Positions 1 through 13,199 of a DNA stretch of 64,000 nucleotides are shown piece after piece. Within the stretch, counting starts at the first letter, position 1. Every line of letters begins with the position of its first letter. This DNA comes from Stratiolaelaps scimitus. Lineage: Eukaryota > Arthropoda > Arachnida > Mesostigmata > Laelapidae. The stretch lies in assembly GCA_019614645.1 (NCBI GenBank), contig JABWDB010000038.1, positions 1,178,001 to 1,242,000 of the forward strand, written 5' to 3'. The notes under the pieces are model-generated. The model had not been told where the DNA came from and made no database searches. It saw only the letters and a program-made list of their open reading frames with translations. Made by a program: the position numbers and the translations under genes.

Positions 1-159
1 AAGAACGATCCGCATTTTCTGATCCGAGATTCGTAATTGTCCGGGAGTCTATAATATGTTGTTATTTTTTTGAGCGAAACTCTATATTCTTAAGCCTGTG
101 CGGGAATAGCCGTCCTAAACGACATCAAACGTTTCAAATTTAACCCTTGTATATATATA

Positions 160-191
160 TATTGGAACGAGTCTGATGCAATGCCAGACTC

Positions 192-233
<42 letters not shown>

Positions 234-310
234 ACGAGTTAAACAGCAACGCAATGGTAGACGCCAGGCCGCCTTGACCAGATTGTCTGGCCAACCGCCA
301 TTCGCTGGAG
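160..310 (-). repeat. Interspersed repeat A, copy 1
   Basis: Plus-strand text TGGAACGAGT..., CAATGGTAGACGCCAGGCCG and CCTTGACCAGATTGTCTGGC matches the copy at 911-985 (TGGAACTAGTTTGATGCAAT, ACTAAACGCCAGGCCACC, AGGACCAGGTTATCT). An additional short unit, TTGGAACGAGTCTGATGCAA, sits at 162-182. Orientation is unproven; the minus strand looks more like a tRNA-derived head. Confidence 0.5.
190..229. repeat. (TA)n microsatellite
   Basis: Uninterrupted TA repeat inside repeat A copy 1; a shorter one sits at about 148-161. Confidence 0.95.
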
Positions 311-910
311 ATGGAGTTCAACGATAAGGAAGTTACTCAGCTCGTTATAGTTCAGTGTTGACGCCGTAATAACGAGTTTATTTCATTTCATTCGCTTCGT
401 TTCAGAATGCCGTATCTCAGTCAAGCGAGCTAGGTAGACTGGTCGGGGCCGGCGTTGGTGTGCTGCGACTTGGAGGTGGTGGCCGGATTCAAGGTGGGGA
501 TTCACGAACCTATGAACGATGGCGGGGCCTCGAAAGTGGAGCTCGACCAAGAGTAATTCGAAATCTCGATAACGCAGAGGACAAACACGACGCGGTGTTG
601 CCGACGATGCTGAGGATGAAATCGATAAGAACATGCCCCAAGCGCAACAGACCGAGGGTGACCGATGTATAACTCAGGTAACCGAAGAATCTACCGCCCA
701 GCAAGTGCAAGTGGAGAGTGCATGTAGAAGAACAAGGATACCGACGGCTCTGGGTGAAGAAAAGCACCGCCGTTCGTGTGGGCAAAACAAACGATCAGGG
801 CCGTGAGGATGCAGAGCAGACTGAAAATGAATCTCGAGACGGTCAAAATAAGACGAGTCAAATTTCGAGCGCGAAGTGGTGTAAAGGCACAGCCTCGGGT
901 GACGCGTGTC
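311..910. other. Unassigned, CpG-containing stretch
   Basis: Several short open frames on both strands but no recognisable domain or splice structure. Composition is richer in CG than the AT-rich flanks. It could be part of an unrecognised retroelement. Confidence 0.3.
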
Positions 911-985
911 CGAATGGAACTAGTTTGATGCAATACTAAACGCCAGGCCACCAGGACCAGGTTATCTAACCAAACTGTTTTTCGA
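911..985 (-). repeat. Interspersed repeat A, copy 2
   Basis: Homologous to 225-300 as described for copy 1. It runs directly into the duplicated block at 961. Confidence 0.5.
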
Positions 986-1297
986 GCTGACCCTCAGCTG
1001 TTCCCCTATCTGACAGGCCTCAGCTCTTAACCTTTAGGTATTGGTATGAGGACCTGCCGGGGCCACCTTTGCTTATTCTCTGCCTTACTCGTACCTGACA
1101 AGAATCTTCAGATAAAGAAAGATGATAAAGAACTCCAAAGATTCTCCGCGTCTGACAGGATTTGAACCCAACACACACGTGCCCCTCCGATCTAGGGACG
1201 TGTGTATTGGGTTATCTAACCAACTGTTTTTCGAGCTGACCCTCAGCTGTTCCCCTATCTGACAGGCCTCAGCTCTTAACCTGGGTTATCTAACCAA
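961..1297 (-). repeat. Duplicated block flanking a tRNA-like head
   Basis: A roughly 75-bp segment (GTTATCTAACC...CTGTTTTTCGAGCTGACC...CAGCTCTTAACC) occurs at 961-1034 and again at 1212-1283; GTTATCTAACCAA recurs at 1284. Between the copies, minus-strand GGTTAGATAACCCAATACAC ... GGTTCAAATCC (positions about 1213-1160) looks like a tRNA-derived head with B box, and 1165-1185 pairs with 1195-1213 as an inverted repeat. Probably a SINE with a tandem duplication. Confidence 0.6.
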
Positions 1298-1439
1298 ACA
1301 TCACTCGATCGCGCTTGGGCTCTTCGAGCGCATTCATCGGATACGACCAACAAGGAAGTTAGTCGGCGCGTCACAGTTGCGTAATGATATGTAAAAGTCG
1401 ACGGATACAAAAGGCTGAAAGCGAGTGACTCACAACACT

Positions 1440-1830
1440 CCCTCGACTGTCGATGATGAGACTATATATAAGCGTCGTGCGGTGTAAGAACAATAAGTAA
1501 GCCCTCCAGTAAGTATAATAAGCAAGCAAGCAATAGGTTCGAGCACTTCAAGGGTACAGCGGAGCCAGTTAAACCGAGTCAACTCTTAAAGACGGTTGGT
1601 CCGCGGGCGCGCTCGACCGATGGCCCTCGGCGTATTAGACAACAAGTCATCGTGGGACGGCGAAATTATTTAGAAATCCATAATCAATACAAAGTTTTAG
1701 TGTAATTTGTGTCCGAATCATTTGAGGTCGTTGTACACGTCTGAATCATTCGGGGCCATTGTACACTGTCTAGTGTTTGCGCCGCCGAATGTGTCTATAT
1801 CTGTAGATTGTTAGCATAACAACTCTTTAA
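1440..1830 (+). promoter_or_regulatory. Possible LTR-like promoter segment with 28-bp tandem repeat
   Basis: A TATATAAGC box at about 1463 follows a GC-mixed upstream region, and downstream the sequence reads like an untranslated leader. Two 28-bp units (1711-1738 and 1739-1766, both starting GTCYGAATCATT and ending TTGTACAC) lie in tandem. No second LTR, primer-binding site or gag/pol was found, so the LTR idea is speculative. Confidence 0.25.
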
Positions 1831-2884
1831 TTTGTGCCCTTCCGAGCGTCTTGTCGCTTCCTCCCGAATGGTGATTTGCCTTCACATCAGTCTTCGCGTT
1901 GGTTCCGACGTCACAACGATATCTGGCTGGCTGTCAGCGTTGACTACTGTATTGTTTATCCTTCGCGAGCGGAGCTCTCGTATATATTAGGTCGTTCGAA
2001 GCACTTTTCTACATCGAAAAAGTTAATGATAACTTAGGGTTAACTTTTGAACAAATCGTTATTACCAGATGAAGCTGTTTATATATCACTTGAGCCTTCT
2101 ACTTGGATATAGCTCACCGTTGGCACATTTTCTTCGAACAGATATGAACGAAATATCGTTTAATACGAAAATCAAAACATCTTTACTCGTCAAAATGTTG
2201 CTACTGGTGTAATCGATTCAGGACGAGGTAGACTGTGCGAGATCACTGAGGAGAATGACTTCATATCCGTACCGCGGATACGTAAGCCGATAACAGGCTT
2301 TAGAGTATTAGGCAGACCAGAAATCCGAGTGTGTAACATTCGGTAGATGGCATTAGGAAGGGTAACGAGAACAATTGTAGCGCGCATCACCTCACAACCC
2401 TCAATAGTAAATACGTGCAGTTGAGTACGTACTGTCGAGTATCCTTCTTTTTGACCTTAGCCTAAACACACCAGCAAGGAGTTGTCCAAGCTTATCTACC
2501 TAACAGAGCAACTTAAAGCAGCATAGAAGAAAGGCGAGTGGTGGAAGCAGATAGATAGATGTCTTCGATCTGTTCTTGTCTAGCCGCACCGAGCAAAGAA
2601 CGGACGTACAAACTAACAGTTAATCGGAAAGCCCTAAGTTAAGTCAGCGACAGTGCCTGCTGTTTCTTCCGGTTGAAACAACACCCAAAATCATACAAGA
2701 ATGAACGGTTGGTTGCAAGATGCTTGCTTGTCCTACTAGATCGTTCGGAAGGTATCTCCATCGAAACAGAAAAGAAATGCTTGTTTAAAGCAAAACTAAT
2801 GATATTTATATAGACATATATATACACATAAATATTGCGCATATTTATTGCATATTACTCTGTGTCTTAATATATGCAATAATT
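1831..2884. other. No recognisable feature
   Basis: Only short, uncorrelated open frames; no repeat shared with the rest of the window was noticed. Confidence 0.4.
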
Positions 2885-3112
2885 AGAAAAGTAGTTGGGG
2901 ACAGGGTGTCTGGCCGAGGCCGTCATGGTCCCCCCGAGGGAGGCGATAGCATTGCCTCTCTGCATAGCGAGAAAAAGGCGCTGCAAAAGGAATGACCTTG
3001 TGTGCTTGTCCTCGGTGACGCAGGGCAGCGTATGGTAGACTCCTTCGAGGAGATTGGCACTGCAGGAGCCGCCTAAGGTTTCAAAGGCAATGGGGGAGAA
3101 TAGTTGAATTGT
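2885..3112 (-). mobile_element. LINE-type C-terminal relic
   Basis: The minus strand is open over about 65 codons: PIAFETLGGSCSANLLEGVY, HTRSFLLQRLFLAMQRGNAI and ASLGGTM. I recall the pattern FavETLG...........R.F..QRlsia.QRGNAasvlG as the extreme C-terminus of some retrotransposon polyproteins. Nothing upstream in the window supports a full RT. Assignment rests on this short block only. Confidence 0.45.
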
Positions 3113-4429
3113 TTTATTGATATTTGGTCCTTCGGAGTGACCATATTTAAAGAGTAGTTAATCACTGAGCGTGAGATCTGCCTAATAGATAGTGGATTTA
3201 AGCACATCGAAGTTCAGTTTAGCGAAATTGGGCTCAACAACAACAATTACATAATGTTGGCCAGGGGCAGAGATTATTCATGACCGTCTTTAATTTAGTG
3301 TTATGTGGGCAATTGGTCATATTGGACTTATCTGAACTTTCTCCGTCAGGCGCAGGTACCGGCATGGCATTATTAACCATCATATTCCAGCCAAATGACG
3401 ACTGCTGGAGATCGCACCGGCGATCACGATTCGTGGTTTATATGGCAACGTGATAGTGGCGTGGCCTGAGTTATCCCAGAGGACGTCAATCATTTGTTGA
3501 AAGCTTGGAGCGGTGCAATTTTAAACCAAAGTTTAAGATTTTTTTCTATACATGTTATTTAAATAAGAATTTTCAGAGGAAAATAAAAACAATATCACAA
3601 AGCATAAGATGATTATCACCAAAAGTTGGTTAATGTCCTAAAGTCATGCTTCATTTTACGAACATGCCGTACCATATAGATTCACTATTGTTTTTGAAAC
3701 AAATTGTGATCACAGCGTTACCATGGCACATCGTCAGGTCTACACAACAGCGAGAACAAATAGAAAATAAACAAATTTCCTAGGTTGGTCAAAGGGCGAA
3801 CTTCATTGAATAGTACTAAGTATATACCTGCTGTGATCAGTTAAAAGTATAACCTCGTCAATCGACGTAATTTATCTCTGAAATGGAGCGGTCCTGTCGA
3901 CGGTTCCCCTGCCAAGAGCCACCCAATTGGAAGAATGGACAACTCGAATAGCGTCTGAGATAGGTAGCACAAAATCCATAGTATCTCTGACAAATATATA
4001 ATATATATGTTGTTTGCTTGCGTATCAGTTATCAAATTTGTGTACTAACAATAATTAACATATGTAAATTTGTAATGTATTTGTTTTTGTACTGTATCGT
4101 TTTATTTTTTGTTGATGAACTACCTGACAAAAGTGAATAAATTACGAATACAATAATTCAGTTATTTAATTGATGTTTATCTAGTACATTATTGTTATTA
4201 TTGTAGTAATATCCGAACGCTGGTGTCACCTTTAGTAGCTTCTTCGCACAAAATCATTAATGGCCTGTGTGTTCCATGTAACCCCGTCTTCGAGACGCTA
4301 AATGAGACAGAAATATAGATGTCTAATTAAGAGACCTTTTCTCGAAAGTTACTATTGTAAAGAGTCGTAAGTCGCTTTTATATGAATAGTTAGAGCAGTC
4401 TTTCGAGAATATATTCGTGTATATTTTTG
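3113..4429. other. AT-rich, no recognisable feature
   Basis: No long open frame or domain. The last 400 bases are strongly AT-rich. Confidence 0.4.
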
Positions 4430-4640
4430 TCCGACGCCAACAGTTCTTCTCAGGGGTTGTCTTGTGTATGTTTTGTTCCATATGGCCTTAACTTGCTCAG
4501 AGCCAGCCCATTCGCGATTTCCTTATCTTTGATATGCCTACACGCACGAACTGCTTCACGAATTGTTGATACATTTTCTCCATTTATACGCGATTTTGAC
4601 CGTCCCGGACCTGATCATTTTCGATGCTTGTCCAACTTCA
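4430..4640 (-). mobile_element. Possible mariner-like HTH relic
   Basis: Minus-strand translation contains GPGRSKSRINGENVSTIREA followed by VRACRHIKDKEIANGLALSK. This resembles the mariner stretch GRP...T.ENv..vre.v..dr..t..eIa..lgiS. No further transposase motif or TIR was found nearby. The similarity is short and could be coincidental. Confidence 0.3.
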
Positions 4641-6052
<1,412 letters not shown>

Positions 6053-7345
6053 AAGAGAGTTCCCTAGCTCCCGTTTTGTTCGATGCTGCGACTCTTTCCG
6101 TACTATTTTTTCCAGCGCCCGACCAAGCTGGTTCGCTGGGGCATATCGGCTCTCTTTGGCACGCCAGCTGGCTGTTGTAAAAGTACGGAGCGGTCTCCGT
6201 TTAACTATAGACTTCCTTGCTCAGCTGCGTGCTTTGCCAGCACAGGGCAGACTCTTCGCTCGTCCTCCTTACTCGAGCCTTCGATGTGATGTGATAAGCC
6301 CTCACTGAGGTCGAAAGGCACGTCCAGGCAATTCGCAGAATGTATATATATATGTAGATGCTTGTAGTGCAGTGTAACGCGACCGTTGTTGTTGTTGCTC
6401 ATTTTGTTCTTCAGGTTGTGGTCACTCGCGTCCGCTGCTGAGTACGCAGAAGAAGCAACGAGAGAGAGCGAGCGCGAGAGAGGAGCAGGGAGTGAATACA
6501 TGTATAATGGCTGGCAGAATGCTGAACGGTCGGATGAAGGAACAGTGGATGCAGAAGAAGAAAAAGAAGAAATGTCCGAACTAACCACTAGCCTCACCAG
6601 AATGTGGAAACAGCCAAGAAAGGCTGTCAGCTTGGCTTTTTCCTATCTCGTGCTGCCCCTGCTTTTAGCGTCTCCTCATTGCCACTACAGTAATACGCCA
6701 TTGGTGGCAGCTTTCTCACCAAATTTTCCCCCGTCGGATTCGCCCCTCCTTCTGTCTACTAGCGAAGATCAGCTTCATGGCTAGACAGACATGCTTTGGT
6801 GTTCCTGTACAGGCGACACTGGAACAGCTCTGAGTGACCGACTGGGTGGGCAGCGAGGGTCGACAGACGACTACGAGATAGTGGTGTTCCAGTTCGTGGG
6901 GTGACTCGAAGAGAAGGGAGGGTGGCTTTGAGAGAGAGAGCGCGCGTTGGTAGAAGCTAGGGAATGTGGGACCAGTGAGGGAAGGAGCTGAATGTTTGCA
7001 ACTTTTCTTCGTCGTCCATCCATCACAGCGGTGTCCCCTGTGACTGGCACAGCTATTAGCTGCAGGGTGGGCCTTGATGTGACGGCGAAGCTCCTCCTCG
7101 ACATACTCAGCTACTTCAGCGCTGTTTCGAAACAACGCCGGCCAACGTTCGTGGTGGTCTGGCAAGGTGGTTGTCATCCAAACGCCTGAACAAACCACCG
7201 ACACAGCGACAGCCATCGTCGCCCTCCACCGCCGCGGCTGTGGCTGCTGCAACATAGCGTCTTCATATGGGTGCTGATTATTCACGAATGATGTTGTGGA
7301 TTGTTGTTCCCAAGCAGGCGGCTGGCGCTGGTGGAAGTCAACCAA
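6053..7345. other. CpG-rich block, candidate promoter or exon region
   Basis: Open frames of 130-209 codons occur on both strands (plus 6386-6784, minus 7345-6716), but they overlap each other and show no domain. The minus frame starts with a Gln-containing stretch (HQRQPPAWEQQ) after a possible acceptor TTCCACCAG. This may be coding, untranslated leader or promoter; I cannot decide. Confidence 0.3.
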
Positions 7346-7875
7346 ATATGATTTGCTTGCTCCTTGTTTGCTCTGAGGTTGTCGTAGTAATCAGGGTAGC
7401 TAGTAACTATAATAGAGTACCTTAAGAAGTAGAGTATTATAATACACAGCTGAGAAAGTGCAGCTGGGTGAAAACGGTACTAGTATAAAATTGTGACTAC
7501 TCTATTATCGACATGATAGAAAATTAAATTCTGGAAATCATTATCAGGAAATATCGGTTTCCTATGCGCATCTATTGTTTAGACACGTGGGCTTTGCTTC
7601 CGTGAGCTTACAGAAGTCGACCTTTCAATATCCGACGACTACTATCTACAGACTTGGAATCATATGACAAGAGATGAAATATTACGCCGATTACTTAAAA
7701 AGAACGTGATTAATGGAATTTGGCCGCTAAGATGCCCATATGTAACAACGTACATATACTTGAAATTATAGCATATTTGTAGTCAAAAACCTGTCAAATT
7801 CAAATTATGGTTAATTGACAGAGCCGCAGTGTTTTTAAACGTTAAGTTCTCATTGAAAAATATTAAAGACGATTA
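7346..7875. other. AT-rich, no recognisable feature
   Basis: No open frame or repeat recognised. Confidence 0.4.
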
Positions 7876-9790
7876 TTACCTGACAGAGCGGGTATATTTA
7901 TAAACGATATCCCATATCAGAGAAGATAAATAAGCATCATTTGGTATATAAGAAGGAGACTTTAGACAGTATGACATTTGGATGCCATAATCCCCTGAAA
8001 TGGATTGGGTATTCGATTTGACGACAGTTGAACGAATACGAAACAAAAGTGACTTGTCATCGGCATAGGCAATCGTCTCCCAACAATCACCCACCTGCAG
8101 ATATCTTGACCAACATGAAATTTATCAGGACGATGAACATCAAGGACCCCATAATGGATCTTTGCGGTTCCAGTGTTGATATCAAGCCAATATAATGTGG
8201 CCTACCTTGACTGACTGTCTTATGGTGGAGAAATATGATTAGTAAATTATAGGCAATGGGATCCCAACCGAATCACTCAAGCATTTGACAGAAAAACGAG
8301 TGTCTCAGGTGGTTGGAAGCAGCAGCTACGTCCGTAAGGACCCCAAGACAAAGGGTATTATGCTCTATACGGTCCGTAACTTCATACCATAGATGCGCCA
8401 AGGCTAGCTAGGCGGAACGCGATCTAAAAACACCAAACTGGCACGGCGAAGATAGTTCGTTGTGCTGAAGTGCCTCCCTAATCTGGCTATAACAATCTTC
8501 TCAGAGATCTTTGATAGTTAATCAACAAGTGAAGAAGGCCGGTAGTTACGTGGGAACTTCCGGTAACCTTTGTTCTTAAATAATGGAACAGTCTTTAGCT
8601 TACTTGGGAAGAACACAGGGCGCAAAAATATAATACATTTAACAGATAGGCCAGCGGGCGAGCAGGAGGATACCTCACAATAATATGCGGAGGTTCTAGA
8701 GTGCCCGCCAGTGTTTTTAATACGTGGGAGAGTTCAGTGTCTGGAATTATTTCGACCACAAGACAAATTGACAAATTCCTAACTGGGAGCTGTTGACTTG
8801 AGACCCTTGAAATGTTTATTATAGAACGATGTTATAACACGACGGAGTCTGTGTCTCTCTTCTTAGATATAGATCTGAGAAGACTAGGATAATAGGCCGA
8901 TTTTGACTCCTGAAGACGTTGATGTGCCATCGGTATAAGTTACGGACAGTCTTCCTCAAACGACGGAGTGCAGAAATTTAAGGAAGGGAACAGAAATATA
9001 CGCGAGGCTGCGGTGATCTAGCAACGACAGTAGTGAAGTTCCTCTTCGATTCACTAAGGAGTTGGGAGCCTAACGAATCAAAAGCAGCATAGATATCCGT
9101 CTCGTTATAGACATTGAGCCAGTTTTATTAGTTAATACTTCTGTTGAAACGAGCAGTACTGTCATGATCGCGTCACCTAACAAATACCGGAGTCGTAGGC
9201 AAGATGTTCCTGGAACCAGCGGAAATTCTGCCGGTGATCTCAACTGCAACCGGGTAATGATCTGAAAAAAACAGGCGTGGGGTAAACTGCAGAAGAGATG
9301 TCAAGGGAACCTTCACAATTGCTGAGCGCAATGTGGTTAATGCACGTCCGTAATGATGGACGGTTAACCTTATCGATGATGTGGTGGTAGTTCCTTGAGG
9401 CCAAGAAGGCTGAGTAGTCCTCACGGCACGAAGACTGTACTGCAGGAAATGATCTAATGCACTGGAGAAGAAGATTTGCTCGGGTCGGCACCTTCATCAA
9501 GCAATATCTTCAAATAGAGTGCCTCAATATTCTACCCTGAGGGTGCAAGGTCGTTGACCTTCGGGTTCACTTTTCGTTCAGACTAATCCCAACACTAATC
9601 GTCGGGAGTTCCACCAGCTTTGTCAAGATCGTATAGAGAAACATCCCCTGTGGACCGTAAGGGTGATCATCAACATTAACATCTCTAAGGGATTCGCAAA
9701 GGGAACGGGAAGGGGGTCAATCTTTCGTATAAAGCATGGTGCAAAGATTGAAAAAGGTCTGCATCTACTCTCGGGTCATTTATAACGTTA
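7876..9790 (-). mobile_element. Decayed non-LTR retrotransposon (jockey/CR1-like), endonuclease plus RT
   Basis: Reading the minus strand from about 9790: an endonuclease-like stretch (RDVNVDDHPYGPQGMFLYTI), then INHIALSNCEGSLDISSAVY and SDHYPVAVEIT at about 9180-9340. The RT follows: VPLFKNKGYRKFPRNYRPSS and KISEKIVIARL near 8480-8600 (family motif NYRPISLL..LSKI.EKI), then CQFGVFRSRS, ALAHLWYEVTDRIEHNTLCL, IMGSLMFIVLINFM (GVPQGS.LGPLLF motif) and IAYADDKSLLF at about 8050 (catalytic YADD). Many stops and frameshifts interrupt it. The order EN then RT is that of a LINE. The exact clade is uncertain. Confidence 0.8.
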
Positions 9791-10209
9791 GTGTCTAATC
9801 TGATTTCCTGGCTACCCTGGGGTCTGCTATCTCACCGGAGGCAGCGCGTTGCCACGCTTCTGCATAACAGCCTCCCTTGCATCCCCCAGACAACGCTGAC
9901 AAAGCACATTATTCAGGAAATGCTATGTCAAGCTAGTAATTGTTTCGGCTACCAGACCTGCGTGTCGGAAGAATTAATCTCTTGTTATCATGCAAGCTCC
10001 AAGAGGGCCAATGAGAAGTGAGCCTACCATATACCGCTGTTACACAGGTGGAGAAATCAAGGTCCCTGTTTCGACTGTCTGACTGGTCTACTAATTCTGA
10101 TGCCTTAACAGCAGTGCTCTTCAGTTACCAATGTGACTAATCTACCGTTTAAATTGGTCTTTGATACAAACGCCTTTAGATAAACAAATAATGTTGACAA
10201 CGCACCTGT
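9791..10209. other. No recognisable feature
   Basis: One 76-codon plus frame (9791-10021) without similarity. It may be the shadow of the 5' part of the minus-strand LINE. Confidence 0.35.
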
Positions 10210-10350
10210 TTTCCCCCCTTGCCTTTGAGACCCTGGGCGGGCACGGCCCTCTCACTGCGAACTTCCTCGAGGGGGGGGGTCGCCCCCCCCCACCCCCATA
10301 ATCCCTAGAAATTCCGATCTATTGTAACGTTTAATATATTATAATAAATA
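10210..10350 (+). repeat. Repeat C, copy 1 with G9/C10 hairpin
   Basis: Its end CCATAATCCCTAGAAATTCC followed by TATTGTAACGTTTAATA parallels the 12.7 and 24.5 kb copies. It contains a GAGGGGGGGGG-TCG-CCCCCCCCCC hairpin around 10269-10292. Confidence 0.5.
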
Positions 10351-10764
10351 TATAATAATGTTGACAAGTTTAACGTTTTCAACATAGCTTAGCCAGTTTC
10401 ACTATAGGGAAATTCCCGTAGTATCTTACTTTCGTTTACGTGCTGCGAATATAGAGGAGTGAAGTTGTTGCCAGTTGTTTGAGCCAACTTGAGCGGCACA
10501 CCTGATTACAGCACTCTCTTGAGTATGGTATAAGCCAACGTCAGTGCAAGAAAGGAAAATTTCAATGAAATAGAACAAATCGAATTACGTCTGTTTAGAG
10601 GACTGAAACTTCTCAGCACCGATTACTGCGTTGAAAGTTAACTGCCCGTAGTGCGATGGCCACTCTTGAATATAGAATAAAGGAAGAGTGTAATGTTATT
10701 CACGTAAGCGTAACTATGCATGGAGTGAATATTAAGAACTTAAATAATTTTAAGAAACCACTTT

Positions 10765-10835
10765 GCTCAACTGGGGCTTCTAACCCGGGACCTCACGCTT
10801 GTGACTCTGGCGTTTTGCCAACTTTACCGTCATGT
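10765..10835 (-). repeat. Degenerate tRNA-like sequence
   Basis: The minus strand has GTTGGCAAAACGCCAGAG (A-box-like), then GCGTGAGGTCCCGGGTTAGA (B-box-like). The spacing is right for a tRNA-derived SINE head, but both boxes are imperfect. Confidence 0.35.
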
Positions 10836-12644
10836 CAGTCGATTTTATGAGATGTGCAATCACTAAACAAAGCAGACTTAAGGAGACACACGTGTGGTAT
10901 TGATTGCAACTGTGCCAACTTTGGCATAGTAGACAGTGGGTTGTACTGTATTTGTTATAATCTAGCGACCCATTATTGTTATATAGTTACTTTTCTCTGT
11001 TGTTCGTACACCCTGTTTTATGCTTCGCTTATCCTTCCTTGCTGTATAGTGGAGATCTGTTCCACTGGACTGCACTCCGTTCCGTTGACGGGACACTCTC
11101 CGAGGATTCCAAAATAGACTTTTATATCGTGCTCTACTAAGCACTTCTTTTACTGGAACGACCTTCCAAAACTCTGCAGAGCGTCAGGGTCTCCTTCACG
11201 TTCCCAATACAGATAGCCAGCTCTCCCTAAAAGTGTACGTTGGACTGGGTAACATTTTGTAAGTAGCTTTAAGGGAGCGGCGAAAATATCATAGTTCCAG
11301 GCAGTCTCGTTTCCTTAACATTGTATCGACTTTAAAGGCCGTAAGTTTAAAAGCATATAATTTATACATGGATATCTGTTATTGCGCATATAACCATCCC
11401 TGTGCTTTAAATTTCTCCAAATGGGATAACATCGTGGTATTTATATAATATTAAATAAGACGGTTGAACATGAAAATATGTTAAATGCAGAAAGATGCCC
11501 TCTCTGTTTATTAAGCTCCATATACCCTAAGTCATAGATATTCTCATTACTCAATACTATAAGTCATTTTATATACTGTAAGTCATAACATTGTTTTAGC
11601 TCATCTGAGCAGTCCAAGGACTTTTTGCACAATTTGGTTATTTTAGTGAAACAAATATTTGTCATCGATCTCACCCTTTTCAGACGATCTTCTAGATTGA
11701 AATAGGCCTACTGCTTGTGTTCGTGCTATGGCGGGGGCCAGTTCAAACACATTACGAGTGGAGAGTGTTATGACATAATACCAACACCCTCACTGCTTCC
11801 CGACGGCCTCTGTTTGCAACAATATAGCCAATACCCATGTGTTTATACCCTGCCCATAGGCATCTGCTGCCGACAGGCATTCTTCAAAAACTAAAATAAT
11901 TGAACATTTTACCACTTTTAGCGTACACACGTGCGATATATCCTCGTGCGTAGTTCTTTGACTCGACTGTACCCTGTATGGAGGGGTTTCTAATAGCACA
12001 ACTCGGGTTTCCGTCTGATCTCCGGTACCGTTTTTCAGACACATCTTGAAACTCAGAGCATGCCACCACGCATCTATAATAGGAACTTCGTACCGGTTGT
12101 ACTGACATATTCTACTTCACAAGAAAAGCGCAAAGTGCACTCCCGAGAATCCACTCGCATCATTCAGCATGATGCCTTCATATACTTGACACTACTATCA
12201 AAACTGTGCGAGAGTGGAGCCCGCCAATATTTGGAACGGAATGCTCAAAAATAGGTGATATTCGTTCGGTATTATTTCGCCGCACAAGGTGATCTCAATT
12301 TTCAAGCACGCTCTAGATTTCCTGCGTTCAATTTAGTTAATATTGTACTACTTCAATTCATATACCATAAACTTTGTTTTTCACAAGTGTATTATGTTTC
12401 AACAGGGATAATTTTCGATAAGCTACGTTTGTACTATACACAAGTGATTCTTTCCTTTTAGATTTTTTAAATATAATCCACTATTCACTGATGAATTGAG
12501 CAATTGAGCAATGCAACCCCAACCAATACAAAACTGTTTATTTACCCGGTTTACCAAGCACGAGTATCCCAAGTGCGATCTGGCAATTACAACGTTTTAC
12601 ACATGCACACAGTATGCTAAATTTAAATGTTTTTCGAAATATCG
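10836..12644. other. Mostly unassigned
   Basis: Near 11145-11180 the plus strand reads YWNDLPKLCR, faintly like the LWN.LP motif at the end of some LINE ORF2s, but nothing around it confirms this. The rest is AT-rich with short frames. Confidence 0.3.
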
Positions 12645-12765
12645 CCTTCCTCGGGACAATGCCGGCCTCAGCCCCGGACCCAGCAAATCCCCCCCTCAAT
12701 AATACCTAGAAATAATTCGTAATTATTGTATGTTTGAATAAATATAATAACTACGATCTATATCA
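12645..12765 (+). repeat. Repeat C, copy 2
   Basis: CGCCTTCCTCGGGACAATGC, CTCAGCCCCGGACCCAGC, ATAATACCTAGAAATAATTC and TTATTGTATGTTTGAATAAA, which ends in a polyadenylation-like AATAAA. It matches the reverse complement of 24470-24605 over its length. Confidence 0.7.
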
Positions 12766-13199
12766 GAATATAAAACTGTAATATAAAATTTTTAGATATA
12801 GTCGAAAATTCTCAAGAAAATCACTCCATAAAATATTATGCTTTCCCCATTTAATATCACTATCCGCACGTGCAGTACGCCCCTCTCCCAAACAAAGTCC
12901 ACCGATCACCCAAAAGCCGGAATCACATACGTTCCAAGAATGAAACTCTATAAGCTCGTGCAAAAATCGAATACAGCAACAACCGTCCCACCTCGCTCAA
13001 AATAAATAAACAAGGAAACCGATTCCTGTACAGAACGAAACATTGACATTGTAATGATCACTAAGGCTGCATAACACAGTTCATAATCGGGAATGGTAGG
13101 AACTAAATGATAATTATAATGTGTACCGTCAGGACAGAGGCACAAGAGGTGGGATAGAGTCCCTATGTAATACTTGTTCGCAAAGCCCTTAAAGGATGT
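12766..13199. other. No recognisable feature
   Basis: Short minus-strand frames without similarity, just upstream of the plus-strand LINE. Confidence 0.35.
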
